Source of the DNA: Planctomycetota bacterium
GTDB lineage: Bacteria; Planctomycetota; Phycisphaerae; Phycisphaerales; UBA1924
Direction of reading: 5' to 3'
Assembly (NCBI GenBank): GCA_018968885.1
Contig: JAGWZK010000004.1
Span: 62,001-126,000 of the forward strand
DNA: 64,000 nucleotides
Below are positions 18,349 through 31,425 of the stretch, piece by piece. Below the pieces are notes generated by a model that was given only the letters and a program-made list of their open reading frames with translations, was not told the DNA's origin and ran no database searches. The position numbers and the translations under genes were made by a program. The first letter of the stretch is position 1; each line of letters starts with the position of its first letter.

Positions 18349-22821
<4,473 letters not shown>

Positions 22822-22847
22822 ATGATCGGATGAATGTGAGATTCACG

Positions 22848-22876
22848 CAGGCCGCTCCGCAAGGGGCGGCCTGTTT
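22848..22876 (+). terminator. Rho-independent terminator after rpoC
   Basis: An 11-bp GC-rich stem (22848-22858 with 22863-22873) is capped by a GCAA tetraloop and followed by TTT. It lies 26 bases after the rpoC stop codon and may also stop transcripts from the convergent hydrolase gene. Confidence 0.85.
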
Positions 22877-22893
22877 CATTTGTCAGCGAACGA

Positions 22894-24144
22894 TCACTTG
22901 GTGGCTGGCGGCACAGCGGGAGCGTTATCCTTCTCCAACTTCACCTTTACGCGTGCCGAGGGCAGGTAGGCAGGGTCGAATCGCTCGTTCAAGGAAGTCC
23001 AGATGTCATGTATAGAGCGCGTGGCGTAGATGTCTAGATCGGCCAAGCTGAGCCCGCTGATGCGGATGGGTTGGTCGAGATCGATGCACTGGTCGTTCAC
23101 CAGAAGTGTGAATTGGGTGATGCTGGTCGAGAGATCTACCGTGATTGTGTTGCCGTTGAGCCGCAGGTCCAGCCGTGATCCTGCGGCGGGTTGCTCTGTT
23201 CCGACCCAGTAGAAGCGTTTATGTGTAGTGGATGATTGCGCCCACACGATGCGATCTGGCGTGGTGCGGCGGGTGTGCGCGGCCATCCACGCAAGAGCTT
23301 CGGCATCCTGCCGATCCATCCAGTGACCCTTCCCTTCGTGGAGTTTGGTCAGGTGGAAGTAGCCGCCTTGGTCGGTCTTGTGAAGCGATCCGAGCATCTC
23401 TCCCCATTGCCGGGCGACATCGTTGCGATTAAAGGCACTGTCGTTGGCACCCATGTGAATCGTGAAGGAGAGATTACGAAGGCCATCCGGCTTTGCGTCG
23501 TTGGGGTGTCCCGCCATCATCGCCGCGGCGGCAAAACGATCGGCCATGCGCGGGGCGAGCTGGTAAACACCATCGCCACCAGCTGAGTACCCCATGAGAT
23601 AGACACGATTGGGGTCAACATCGGCGCAGACGATCGCGGCTTCAATCAGGCGATCGAGGAGCGCATCCATGTGACTCTGATGCCACATGTTCCATGTGTC
23701 GGTGGGGGCGCGAGGGGCGAGGTAGATGCCCTCCGAGGGTTCGTAGAGCCGGACCTGATTCTGCCACTGCTGATCGTTGATCTTGGCAGTTGTTGATCCA
23801 CCCCCGTGCATCGAGATCCAGAGTGAGCGGCCGTTGGCAGGTTTATCGCCAAAGGTGCGATACTCAAACTTCAGGGTCTGATCCGCTGCCTTGATGGCTT
23901 TGGCTTGCCACTCAGGATCGAGTGATGCGCGACGTGCTGCGGTGAAATGCGTGAGCAGTGCCTGCGTTGCTTGATCGGCTTCACTCTTGGTCAGCGGTCT
24001 GCGTGTCCACGACGCCACAGGAATGGACGTGTCATCGGATCGCGTAGTCTTAAGAAAAGTCGCGAGGTCTTCCGCAGGGCCTGCCAGCGCCGTTGATGAG
24101 AGAGTGAGCAGCGACCAGCACAGAAGCACGCGGCGGTTGAGCAT
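22894..24144 (-). CDS. Exported alpha/beta hydrolase (esterase/depolymerase-like)
   Basis: The 416-residue product begins with a signal peptide (LLCWSLLTLSSTALA). The core has alpha/beta hydrolase features: an oxyanion-hole-type SMHGGGSTTAK, APRAPTDTWNMWH, and the nucleophile elbow VYLMGYSAGGDGVY (GxSxG). The late GKGHWMD likely supplies the catalytic His. The layout is like polyhydroxybutyrate-depolymerase or phospholipase/carboxylesterase-type exported esterases. The last 110 residues form a separate region of beta character (RFYWVGTEQPAAG onward). The substrate is unknown. It lies downstream of the HtrA gene on the same strand with a 21-base gap, so co-transcription is possible. Confidence 0.75.
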   Translation of the reverse strand: MLNRRVLLCWSLLTLSSTALAGPAEDLATFLKTTRSDDTSIPVASWTRRPLTKSEADQATQALLTHFTAARRASLDPEWQAKAIKAADQTLKFEYRTFGDKPANGRSLWISMHGGGSTTAKINDQQWQNQVRLYEPSEGIYLAPRAPTDTWNMWHQSHMDALLDRLIEAAIVCADVDPNRVYLMGYSAGGDGVYQLAPRMADRFAAAAMMAGHPNDAKPDGLRNLSFTIHMGANDSAFNRNDVARQWGEMLGSLHKTDQGGYFHLTKLHEGKGHWMDRQDAEALAWMAAHTRRTTPDRIVWAQSSTTHKRFYWVGTEQPAAGSRLDLRLNGNTITVDLSTSITQFTLLVNDQCIDLDQPIRISGLSLADLDIYATRSIHDIWTSLNERFDPAYLPSARVKVKLEKDNAPAVPPATK

Positions 24145-24165
24145 CGACGATAGTAGTGGGGGATA

Positions 24166-25647
24166 TCAGTCGCGCACGGCGATCGAGCCGCGCTGGCGAC
24201 CGCGAATCACGCCAAAGGTCACGCCGTCTGCGTAATTGGCGTTGCTGAGCATATCGGCGACCTGCTGGGCATCATCGACCTGCTGATCATCGATCGAGAC
24301 GATGATGTCGCCCCGCATGAACTCGGCATTATCAGCGCGGGTGGCGGGTTCTACGCGGAGTACCACCACACCCTTGACGTTTCGGTAATTGAGTTTGCGA
24401 GCTTCGTCGCGTGTGAGCGTACGCACGGTCAGACCCAACTCGGGGAGTACTGTGCCGCCGAGCGCAGCAGCGAGCTGCTTGGATTGATCACCCAACTGAG
24501 CAGGGAGCGTCACGCGCTTGCCATCACGCATCACACCCAGATCGACCTTGGTGCCGGGGGGTGTGAGTGCGATCAGCGACCGAAGCCGAGCAGAGTCTTC
24601 GACGTTGCGGCCGTTGAATTCGGTCACGATGTCGCCGGGTTTGAGGCCGCTGGTGGCGGCGGGACCGCTTTCGACAACCTGGGCGACGCGGACGCCGCGC
24701 GTGGAGGATGTAGTGCCCTGCACGTCTTCCAGGTCAATACCCAGCCAGCCCCGAGCCACACGTCCTTCAGAGATGATGGAGGTCATCACGGTTCTTGCGA
24801 CATTACTGGGAATGGCAAAGCCGATGCCTTCGTAGCCGCCACTGCGCGAGGCGATGGCGGAATTGACACCAACCAGCTTGCCTTCCAGATTCACCAGCGC
24901 GCCACCGGAGTTGCCGGGGTTGATCGCGGCATCGGTCTGGATGAAATCCTGATAATCCTGAAGTCCGGAGATGCCACTGCGGCCCTTGGCCGAGACGATG
25001 CCGGCGGTGACGGAATTGGTCAAGCCCAGCGGCGAGCCCAGTGCGACGACCCATTCACCCACTTCGAGACGATCCGAGTCGGTGATTTCGATGGGAGTGA
25101 GGTTCTTGGCATCGATTTTGATCACAGCCAGATCGGTGGCTTCGTCGCGTCCTACCAGTTTGGCGGGAAACTCGCGGCCATCGACCAGTCGGACCTTCAG
25201 CTGCTCCGAGCCCTTGACCACATGGTTGTTGGTGAGAATGAAGCCGTCGCTCGTCACGATATTGCCAGAGCCCAACCCGGCGGGGCGAAGCTCGGTCTGA
25301 CCACTGAACATGGGCATGCCAAAGAATCCGTCGCGCGTATAGAGGGGCACATTGCGTAACTGAGTGATGTGCACCACACTGGGCTCGGCCTTTTTGGCAA
25401 CACTTTGAAACGCTCGCGAAAGGCCGCGAGCCATGTTGAAATCCTGGGTGGTCGCATCGCCAGGCTCGGTCACCACGTGTCCAGTCGAATCAGCACTTCT
25501 ACCCCATCCGCCCATGGTGGCGACCATGGTGATGAGCGCGGCGGAGATCACCCCTGCGGCGATGCCGGTGGTGAAGATCATTGAGCGGGGAGTACGTGTA
25601 TGAGTGGTGTTCATAGCTGAAGTGTCAAACGATGTGCGAATGGTCAT
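24166..25647 (-). CDS. Trypsin-like serine protease, HtrA/Deg family with PDZ domains
   Basis: The 493-residue protein is membrane-anchored or exported (hydrophobic helix near residues 20-45). The catalytic triad is visible: His in FILTNNHVVKG, Asp in EATDLAVIKID, and Ser in INPGNSGGALVN. Two PDZ domains follow: the first around GWLGIDLEDVQ and GLKPGDIVTEFNGRN, the second around GVVVLRVEPATRADNAEFMRGDIIVSI. It acts in periplasmic protein quality control. Start choice is uncertain: ATG 25647 is used, and ATG 25614 begins nearer the membrane helix. A further upstream ATG at 25755 adds an Arg/Thr-rich stretch that looks non-coding. It is divergent from the ABC transporter gene. Confidence 0.9.
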   Translation of the reverse strand: MTIRTSFDTSAMNTTHTRTPRSMIFTTGIAAGVISAALITMVATMGGWGRSADSTGHVVTEPGDATTQDFNMARGLSRAFQSVAKKAEPSVVHITQLRNVPLYTRDGFFGMPMFSGQTELRPAGLGSGNIVTSDGFILTNNHVVKGSEQLKVRLVDGREFPAKLVGRDEATDLAVIKIDAKNLTPIEITDSDRLEVGEWVVALGSPLGLTNSVTAGIVSAKGRSGISGLQDYQDFIQTDAAINPGNSGGALVNLEGKLVGVNSAIASRSGGYEGIGFAIPSNVARTVMTSIISEGRVARGWLGIDLEDVQGTTSSTRGVRVAQVVESGPAATSGLKPGDIVTEFNGRNVEDSARLRSLIALTPPGTKVDLGVMRDGKRVTLPAQLGDQSKQLAAALGGTVLPELGLTVRTLTRDEARKLNYRNVKGVVVLRVEPATRADNAEFMRGDIIVSIDDQQVDDAQQVADMLSNANYADGVTFGVIRGRQRGSIAVRD

Positions 25648-25947
25648 TGTTGCCGTCTTTGTGCGAATCGTCCTTCTTCCATTAGATGCGCGGCGAGGGG
25701 ATCCGGTTCGAGGTTCCCAAGGTATGAAGGTTGGTCTGTGAGCACGCGATGTCACACGGTGCGCGAATGTGATCGCGCATCCTCGTGCTGCGAGATGGGG
25801 GTAGATTGTCGCTTCCCACTTAGATGCGCTTGTGTCGATCTTCCGTCAGCGGTGAGGGCCCATGAGTCGACAGAGAGACGGGGAGTTCTCGTCCATTCTT
25901 GGGCAAAACCATATTGAGAATGGATACTCAGAAGGAAATTTGGGGTT
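25648..25947. other. Divergent intergenic region between htrA-like and ABC genes
   Basis: The 300-base gap has no convincing gene on either strand. Near its right end TTGGGC (25899-25904) and GATACT (25923-25928), 18 bases apart, form a weak candidate promoter for the ABC transporter operon. Nothing clear is seen for the protease. Confidence 0.35.
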
Positions 25948-26673
25948 ATGCTTGCGGCTATGAGCAATGACAGGAATGAGCAGGCAGCCGCTTTGGGCAT
26001 CCGCGACATGGCGTTTTGGTACGACCCCTCGCAGGCGGGCGCGCCGGTGGTGGATATCGGAAGTTTCCAGGTTGCAGCGGGGGAGCAGGTGCTGGTTCGT
26101 GCCGCGAGTGGCGGAGGAAAGAGCACGCTGCTGCAGTTGATCGCGGGTGTATTGGAGCCGTCGCGAGGCGTGATTGAGATTGGGGGAAAGTCGATCCATG
26201 CGTTGACGGGATCGGCAAGGGATCGGTTTCGAGGCGGCTCCATCGGAATGGTCTTTCAGACGTTTCAGTTGTTGGATGGATTCTCGGCGCGCGAGAATGT
26301 GGAGGTGGCCCTGCTGATGGGAGGTGTGGCAGAGTCGGAGCATGCGTTGCGAGCCGGAGAACTACTGACCAAGCTTGGACTGGATCGCGTGGACGTGCCG
26401 GTGGAGGAATTGAGCGTGGGGCAGCAACAGCGTGTCGCGGTGGCGCGAGCGGTGGCTTGCAAACCAGCACTGGTGTTGGCAGATGAGCCGACAGCATCCT
26501 TAGATGTTGAAAATGGGAATCGAGCGATGGATGTGATTCAAAGCGCGTGTGCAGAGATCGGGGCTGCATTGCTTTGCGTTAGCCACGACCCGGCGATGGC
26601 AGAGCGATTCACACGGCAGGTGGATCTGAACTCATTGCGGAGTGAAGCGATGGCGAAGGGAGGTGCACGATGA
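25948..26673 (+). CDS. ABC transporter ATP-binding protein (LolD/MacB type)
   Basis: The 241-residue ATPase has a Walker A motif (RAASGGGKSTLL, residues about 50-61), Q-loop GMVFQTFQLLDGFSARENV, signature LSVGQQQRVAVARA, Walker B VLADEPTASLD and a switch His in LLCVSHDP. The Q-loop wording and the FtsX-type partner place it with LolD/MacB ATPases, which drive mechanotransmission rather than ordinary import. The signature is LSVGQ rather than LSGGQ, a small departure. ATG 25960 is an alternative start. Its stop overlaps the permease start by four bases (ATGA). Confidence 0.9.
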   Translation: MLAAMSNDRNEQAAALGIRDMAFWYDPSQAGAPVVDIGSFQVAAGEQVLVRAASGGGKSTLLQLIAGVLEPSRGVIEIGGKSIHALTGSARDRFRGGSIGMVFQTFQLLDGFSARENVEVALLMGGVAESEHALRAGELLTKLGLDRVDVPVEELSVGQQQRVAVARAVACKPALVLADEPTASLDVENGNRAMDVIQSACAEIGAALLCVSHDPAMAERFTRQVDLNSLRSEAMAKGGAR

Positions 26674-28091
26674 ATGATCTGAAGATCGTGACCAAATCGC
26701 TCTCGATCCGTCGGTTTTCGGCGGTGACCACGGTGGTGACTGTGGGTGTGGCGGTAGCGCTGATGCTCGTGCTGCTCACCATGCGTGATGCGGGGCGCAA
26801 GGCCTTTGAGCGCGGCTCGGGAGACATGCACTTTCTGGTTTCAGGTGATGCCAGCCCCTTAGTGGCGGTCCTGAACGGAGTCTTTTACGCAAGGCCGCCG
26901 CAGCGTGCGTTGCCAATGAAGAAGGTGGAATCACTGAGGGAATCGCTGCCGATTCAGGGCGGGCGGGGAATGACACCGGGTTATGTCATTCCCACGCAGC
27001 AGGGGGATTCATTCAAAGGTCTGCCGGTGCTGGCGACGACGCCGGAGTTTTTCACCATGTTCAAGCCAGTGCCCGGTGAGGCGTGGCAGTTTCGGGGCGG
27101 GAGAGGGCTGGAGCATCCCTTTGAGATCGTTCTCGGCGCGCAAGCGGCGAAGGAAACGGGTCTGAAACTCGGCGATCGCATCTATCTGGTGCACGGCATG
27201 AGCGGCACTCAGGATGCGCCGATGGCACCTGCAGCCAAGAAGGAAGACGAGCACGATCACGACCATGATCATGGTCATGGCGACGAACATGACCACGATC
27301 ATGACCATGGGCACGAGGGGGATCACGGTCATGGCAGCGGAGCGCACGTACACAGAGAGTTCGCCTTCACGGTTGTGGGCATTCTTCAGCCGACGGGGTC
27401 ATCTCATGATCGCGCCTTGGTGACGCACATTGAAGCGAGCTGGGTGCTGCATGCTCTGGATCGACGCGAGCGCGAGGCGGGTGGCAAGCACGTGGAGACA
27501 TCTGCCGCGGACCTCACCGACGCAGATCGTCTGGTGACCGGGGTATACATCCGTCTAGCTGCGGCACAAGGGAGCAACACGCCGCCGAGCTTTGCTCAAG
27601 TGGGTGACATGCTGCGGCGTGACACCACCATTACGGTGGCGAGTCCGGGGCGCGAGATTGAGTCGCTGTTTCGAATTGTCGGCAACATCGATCAGATATT
27701 CATCGCCATGGCAGCGGTCGTGATGCTGTCGAGCGCGGTGGGGATCATGCTTGCTTTGTACAACAGCATGAATGAACGGCGGCGGCAACTGGCAGTGTTG
27801 CGGGTGCTGGGGGCGAGCAGTGCCCGCGTCTTTGGATTGGTGCTCACCGAGTCGGCGATCATTGGCATTTTGGGTGCTGTCATGGGTGTCGTGCTCGGCG
27901 TCGTCGGGTTGCAGGTCACGGCCTTGGTTCTGAAGCAGGAACTCGGGTTGGTCGTGAGTTCTGCGATTGACCCGCGGTTGAGCGTGATCGTGGTGGGGGT
28001 GACGGTGATTCTCAGTGTGCTGGCCGGGATCGTGCCGGCGATTCGGGCGTATCAGACCAGTGTGGCCAAGCACCTCAGGCCGGTTGGGTGA
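26670..28091 (+). CDS. FtsX/MacB-like ABC permease with His/Asp-rich periplasmic insert
   Basis: The 473-residue protein has the MacB/LolC topology. One N-terminal membrane helix (about residues 18-40) and a large extracytoplasmic domain precede three C-terminal helices (about 345-370, 395-425, 440-460; YNSMNERRRQLAVLRVLGAS is the FtsX-domain signature). Between residues about 190 and 230 the extracytoplasmic domain holds a dense His/Asp/Glu run, a likely Zn2+, Ni2+ or Co2+ binding loop. Such loops are common in metal transporters and metal-delivery proteins. Together with the ATPase and the DUF3299-like gene downstream it suggests a metal-linked transporter. Which ion, and the direction of movement, are unknown. 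Confidence 0.82.
   Translation: MNDLKIVTKSLSIRRFSAVTTVVTVGVAVALMLVLLTMRDAGRKAFERGSGDMHFLVSGDASPLVAVLNGVFYARPPQRALPMKKVESLRESLPIQGGRGMTPGYVIPTQQGDSFKGLPVLATTPEFFTMFKPVPGEAWQFRGGRGLEHPFEIVLGAQAAKETGLKLGDRIYLVHGMSGTQDAPMAPAAKKEDEHDHDHDHGHGDEHDHDHDHGHEGDHGHGSGAHVHREFAFTVVGILQPTGSSHDRALVTHIEASWVLHALDRREREAGGKHVETSAADLTDADRLVTGVYIRLAAAQGSNTPPSFAQVGDMLRRDTTITVASPGREIESLFRIVGNIDQIFIAMAAVVMLSSAVGIMLALYNSMNERRRQLAVLRVLGASSARVFGLVLTESAIIGILGAVMGVVLGVVGLQVTALVLKQELGLVVSSAIDPRLSVIVVGVTVILSVLAGIVPAIRAYQTSVAKHLRPVG
27241..27354 (+). repeat. His/Asp-codon-rich tandem repeat inside ABC permease
   Basis: Short units of GACCAC/GATCAT type alternate and encode repeated Asp-His and Gly-His pairs (for example HDHDHDHGHGDEH). 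It is a low-complexity stretch in frame with the permease and may vary in length between strains. Confidence 0.8.
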
Positions 28092-28188
28092 GCATGTGGG
28101 GTGAGCATCACTGTGCCGCGAACTCGCGGCGGCCACGGATACGATCCGCAGGCTCGGCCGTAGATATGGGCGGGCAGGGAGACACGCG

Positions 28189-29181
28189 ATGCGGACGTTC
28201 TGGATTTTGATTGGTTTGTTGGTGTTGGCCGCCGCGGCGTTCGCGTTGTTGCCGTCGTTGTCTTCGGGCTCGTCTAAACCGGCGATGAATTCGCCTCCGG
28301 TTGCTGAGTGGCCGGGAAAGCAGGGTGAAACTACCAAGCCCTCGACCACGTCAGCCAAGGAAGTGGCTGCTGCGCCAGTGACTTCGGCGAACAATTCGAG
28401 TCCTGCGACAAATCCGGCACCAACTGTCAATGAGTCGAAGAAAGAGCCGAAGGTGGAGGCACCGAAGCAGATCGATGCCGCACCGGTGAGCCATGTGCCG
28501 GAGTCGGGTCACGTGGCCAAAGAATCTGCTGGAGCACCGGATGCTGGTTCGCCGAGCACTCCCGCGACATCGCAGAGCGACAAGATCAAGAAAGATGAAG
28601 CGGTGGTCGAGGATGTGATAGAAAAGGCCCTGAACGGCGGTGCTTCGGCACCAGTTTCGTCACCAGAGAGTGATAAGAAGATCGAGCTCAAGCAGACTCC
28701 GGTGAGAATTGAGCGCAAGGGTGAAGACGAAGTGCTGCTCGACGGCACGTTCACGGTGAAGGGGCGCGGCACGAAGGAAAGCCCTTACATTGTTCCCTGG
28801 GAACTCATCGTGCTGGCTCAAGAGACGTATGACCCCGGGCAAGACAAGGACGAGATTCCTGGCGCAGTGATGTTTCTGGATGGCAAGTACGTGCGATTGA
28901 CGGGGTACGTGTGCTTCCCGATGTATGTGCCCGAGCCCAAGGAAATGCTGTCGATGCTGAACCAGTGGGATGGATGTTGCATTGGCGTTCCACCCACGCC
29001 GTACGACGCTGTTGAAGTCCATCTGGCCAAGAAGGTGGGCACCGATGATCGATATGCGGTGTATGGAGTGGTCGAAGGCGTATTTCGCGTCAAGCCCTAC
29101 TTGAGTGGAAAGTGGCTGGTCGGCTTGTATCTGCTGGACGAGTCGGAGTTCAAGCCGAGTGACAAAGGTGGCGGTAGTTGA
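28189..29181 (+). CDS. Membrane-anchored DUF3299-like protein
   Basis: The 330-residue protein has an N-terminal membrane helix (FWILIGLLVLAAAAFALL), then a 150-residue low-complexity linker rich in Pro, Ala, Lys and Ser. The C-terminal domain of about 130 residues (IVPWELIVLAQETYDP, KYVRLTGYVCFPMYV, GCCIGVPPTPYDAVEVHL) resembles the DUF3299/COG3495 family. As I recall, DUF3299 genes often sit beside LolD/FtsX-type ABC genes and His-rich proteins, including a zinc-regulated Vibrio operon; the order here fits. The gap to the permease is 97 bases, so co-transcription is likely. The biochemical role is unknown. Confidence 0.6.
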   Translation: MRTFWILIGLLVLAAAAFALLPSLSSGSSKPAMNSPPVAEWPGKQGETTKPSTTSAKEVAAAPVTSANNSSPATNPAPTVNESKKEPKVEAPKQIDAAPVSHVPESGHVAKESAGAPDAGSPSTPATSQSDKIKKDEAVVEDVIEKALNGGASAPVSSPESDKKIELKQTPVRIERKGEDEVLLDGTFTVKGRGTKESPYIVPWELIVLAQETYDPGQDKDEIPGAVMFLDGKYVRLTGYVCFPMYVPEPKEMLSMLNQWDGCCIGVPPTPYDAVEVHLAKKVGTDDRYAVYGVVEGVFRVKPYLSGKWLVGLYLLDESEFKPSDKGGGS

Positions 29182-29189
29182 AGCGAAAA

Positions 29190-29219
29190 CCGGCTGCCGA
29201 TTCGAGGATCGACAGCCGG
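29190..29219 (-). terminator. Terminator hairpin between convergent genes
   Basis: A 12-bp stem with one mismatch (29190-29201 with 29208-29219) encloses a 6-base loop. On the minus strand it is followed by TTTT, so it best serves the PEP-CTERM gene. It may also stop the DUF3299-like transcript from the other side. Confidence 0.75.
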
Positions 29220-29244
29220 ACACCACTGTGTTGAAATGCGCGAT

Positions 29245-29892
29245 TTAGCGGCGCCGACGGAACGCTGCGAGCGTCCCCAACCCGGCCAAGGCGAGTGAGC
29301 CGGGCGTCGGAATCATGGCAATCTGGCTTTGACGCTCAACGCGATCACCGTCGTTATCGATTGAATAGACATTCAGGACGACGACGTTGCCCAGACCTTG
29401 ACCAGCGCCCGCCTGAGCAAAGTTGTAGAAGAAGGTTGCCTTGGCAGAGTTCAGCGTGTCAACCTCCTGCTCGAGGAACCAGATGGCTCGCTGCAGAGCA
29501 CCCGCGTCGCTCTCGCGGTCGTTGCCGGAGTTGGCATAGTCGTACTGGGGAAGAACGCCCATGATGAACGCGGAGTAGAGATACGCAGTGCGCTCATCCA
29601 GGGGATCAACGCCGCCACTGGCACCGCCACCACCCGCGCGAGCGGAGGTGGAGACATCGAAGTAGTAAAGTGCACCGGGCTAGAAGTTCTCGGAGCGTTC
29701 GAGGCAGAAGGTCTCGAATGAACCACTCTCTGTGAGACCAGTGAAGGTCAGCGAAGTATTGGTGACGGTGGCGTTGAATTCGCCGCCGTTGCCGCTGCTG
29801 TACGCGCCGGTGTTCAGAACAATGTTTTGAGCAGTTGCCACGGAGGCGCAAAGGGCCACCGAGGCCACGATCAGGCCTTGAATCGATTTCAT
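29245..29892 (-). pseudogene. PEP-CTERM protein gene interrupted by in-frame TAG
   Basis: ATG 29892 opens a frame with a good signal peptide (GLIVASVALCASVATAQ) that continues through TFCLERSENF. It meets a TAG codon at 29682-29680, then continues in the same frame with PGALYYFDVSTSARAGG. It ends in the PEP-CTERM-type tail IPTPGSLALAGLGTLAAF plus four arginines. The two halves together (216 codons) form one sensible exported protein, and the stop cuts it after residue 70. This could be a nonsense mutation, a sequencing or assembly error, or readthrough. The sequence before and after the stop reads like PEP-CTERM family proteins with FCxE and LDERTAYLY motifs. Confidence 0.75.
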
Positions 29893-29966
29893 ATCTCTCA
29901 CTCCCTCAACCAGTTTCGCGCTGTCGCTGCGGCAGGCGATCGGAACGCACATGTCAAACAGAGCAG

Positions 29967-29991
29967 AACTCACCAAACGACTCGGTGAGTT
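29967..29991. promoter_or_regulatory. Perfect inverted repeat upstream of PEP-CTERM gene
   Basis: AACTCACC (29967-29974) and GGTGAGTT (29984-29991) form an 8-base perfect inverted repeat with a 9-base centre, 75 bases upstream of the PEP-CTERM start. It could be a regulator-binding operator or a 5' leader hairpin. No regulator is identified. Confidence 0.35.
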
Positions 29992-30061
29992 CCTCCGCGT
30001 TGGCAAGAGATCTACGAACGGGTTACAAATACAGCGTTTTGCAAACGAAATTGCAGATTAA

Positions 30062-30079
30062 TTTCTGCGCGTGCAGAAA
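30062..30079. terminator. Small hairpin downstream of M29 aminopeptidase gene
   Basis: A 7-bp perfect stem TTTCTGC/GCAGAAA has a GCGT loop. On the plus strand a run of seven T follows a few bases later. It lies about 70 bases past the aminopeptidase stop codon (minus strand), where the tail is only TTAAT. It may end that transcript but the polarity fits poorly. Confidence 0.35.
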
Positions 30080-30151
30080 GATGGTTTTTTTCGGCCCTTG
30101 GAGCACGCCTTCACGACTCATAACACGCAAGATTGCCCAAGTTCACACACG

Positions 30152-31321
30152 TCACGCATTTCCCGGGAATGCGGGATTGAGGAACTTTCCTTTGCGATGA
30201 AAGATTTCCCCATCCGCGCTGATCGTGCCGCCGGGCAGGCCGTTGTGCTGACGCAGATCACAGACCATGTCCCAGTGCAGACCACTTTCATTGTGCGAGC
30301 CGGATTCGGGATAGCCAGCGCCGACCGCGGCGTGGAATGTGCCACCGATTTTCTCATCAAAGAGCGTGTTCTTGGAGAATTCGCCGATGCCGTAGTTCGT
30401 GCCGATGGCAATTTCGCCAAGGTTGCGTGCGCCTGCGTCTTGATCGAGCATGTCGAGAAGGAACTGCTGATTGCGCGTGGCCGAGGCCTCGACGACGCGG
30501 CCTTGGCGAAAGACCAGCCGCACACCCTCGACTTCGCGCCCCTCGTAGACAGCCGGGAAGGTGTAGTTCACATGCCCTTCCACGCCGTAACCCTTGGGAG
30601 GAAGAGTGGGGCCGGCAAAGACCTCGCCATCGGGAAAGTTCTCGTGCCCGCCGCAGTTGATCCACGTTGCCCCGGAAACATCAACGCGCAGATCGGTGCC
30701 GTCGTGGCCGTTGTGCGGGGGAACGTGAAAGTGCACTTCGCGCTTGCCTTGCAGGAACTTGCGAACCAGTTCCTGGCGTTCGAAGATCTGCGCCCACGCT
30801 GCCGCGGGATCGGGAAGATGCAGGAGTCCGGCGGAGTAGACAAAGCTCTCGTATTGCCGCAGACTCATCTCGGCGTCTTGCGCGGCGGCGGCAGTGGGGT
30901 ACTGCGTGCCCACCCAACGGAGTTTGCCCTCGGCTGCTCGTTGCAGAAAGCGATTCATGAAGGGTTTACGCCCCTGCTGCATGAGCGCGGCGTTGGCAGA
31001 AGGGAAACGTGAGAGGTGCTTGGTGTTTCCTTCGGCCCAGTATGAGATTGAGGCATCGATGGTCTCAGCCATGTTCATGGTCAGTGGTGAGACAAAAGAG
31101 AGTTGTTCGCTGGAGCCAAACTCCATGAGCATCTCATCGTGGAGTTCCATGCGAGCCCAGAACATCGGATGAGCACCCGCGCGCAGGCATTCTTCGTACA
31201 AGGGGGCCACCAGCGGCATGCCTAGGACATCGCCTCGAATGACGACCAGGTCGTCTTTCTTCAACCGCGTGGAATACTTGACCAGAACCTGTGCCAGTTT
31301 GTGCAGTCGGGAATCGCTCAT
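30152..31321 (-). CDS. Aminopeptidase, M29 (thermophilic/AmpS) family
   Basis: The 389-residue product matches M29 metalloaminopeptidases, cytoplasmic enzymes that remove N-terminal residues using two metal ions. Family features are an N-terminal domain starting LAQVLVKYSTRLKKDDLVVI. The C-terminal catalytic domain has NCGGHENFPDGEVF (metal-ligand Glu), NLGEIAIGTNYGI (second Glu) and the His/Asp cluster SGLHWDMVCDLR. The length is normal (about 400). ATG 31321 is preferred to an in-frame start 21 bases upstream. It is divergent from the Skp-like gene with 104 bases between starts. Confidence 0.88.
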   Translation of the reverse strand: MSDSRLHKLAQVLVKYSTRLKKDDLVVIRGDVLGMPLVAPLYEECLRAGAHPMFWARMELHDEMLMEFGSSEQLSFVSPLTMNMAETIDASISYWAEGNTKHLSRFPSANAALMQQGRKPFMNRFLQRAAEGKLRWVGTQYPTAAAAQDAEMSLRQYESFVYSAGLLHLPDPAAAWAQIFERQELVRKFLQGKREVHFHVPPHNGHDGTDLRVDVSGATWINCGGHENFPDGEVFAGPTLPPKGYGVEGHVNYTFPAVYEGREVEGVRLVFRQGRVVEASATRNQQFLLDMLDQDAGARNLGEIAIGTNYGIGEFSKNTLFDEKIGGTFHAAVGAGYPESGSHNESGLHWDMVCDLRQHNGLPGGTISADGEIFHRKGKFLNPAFPGNA

Positions 31322-31425
31322 GCCAACAGGATACCGACGCAACGGGTGGGTGTTGTCCCGGGATGTGAATGGCTGATTGGCGATTGGAAGCTCCTACCAT
31401 CTGCGACCTTTCTGGAGATTGAACA

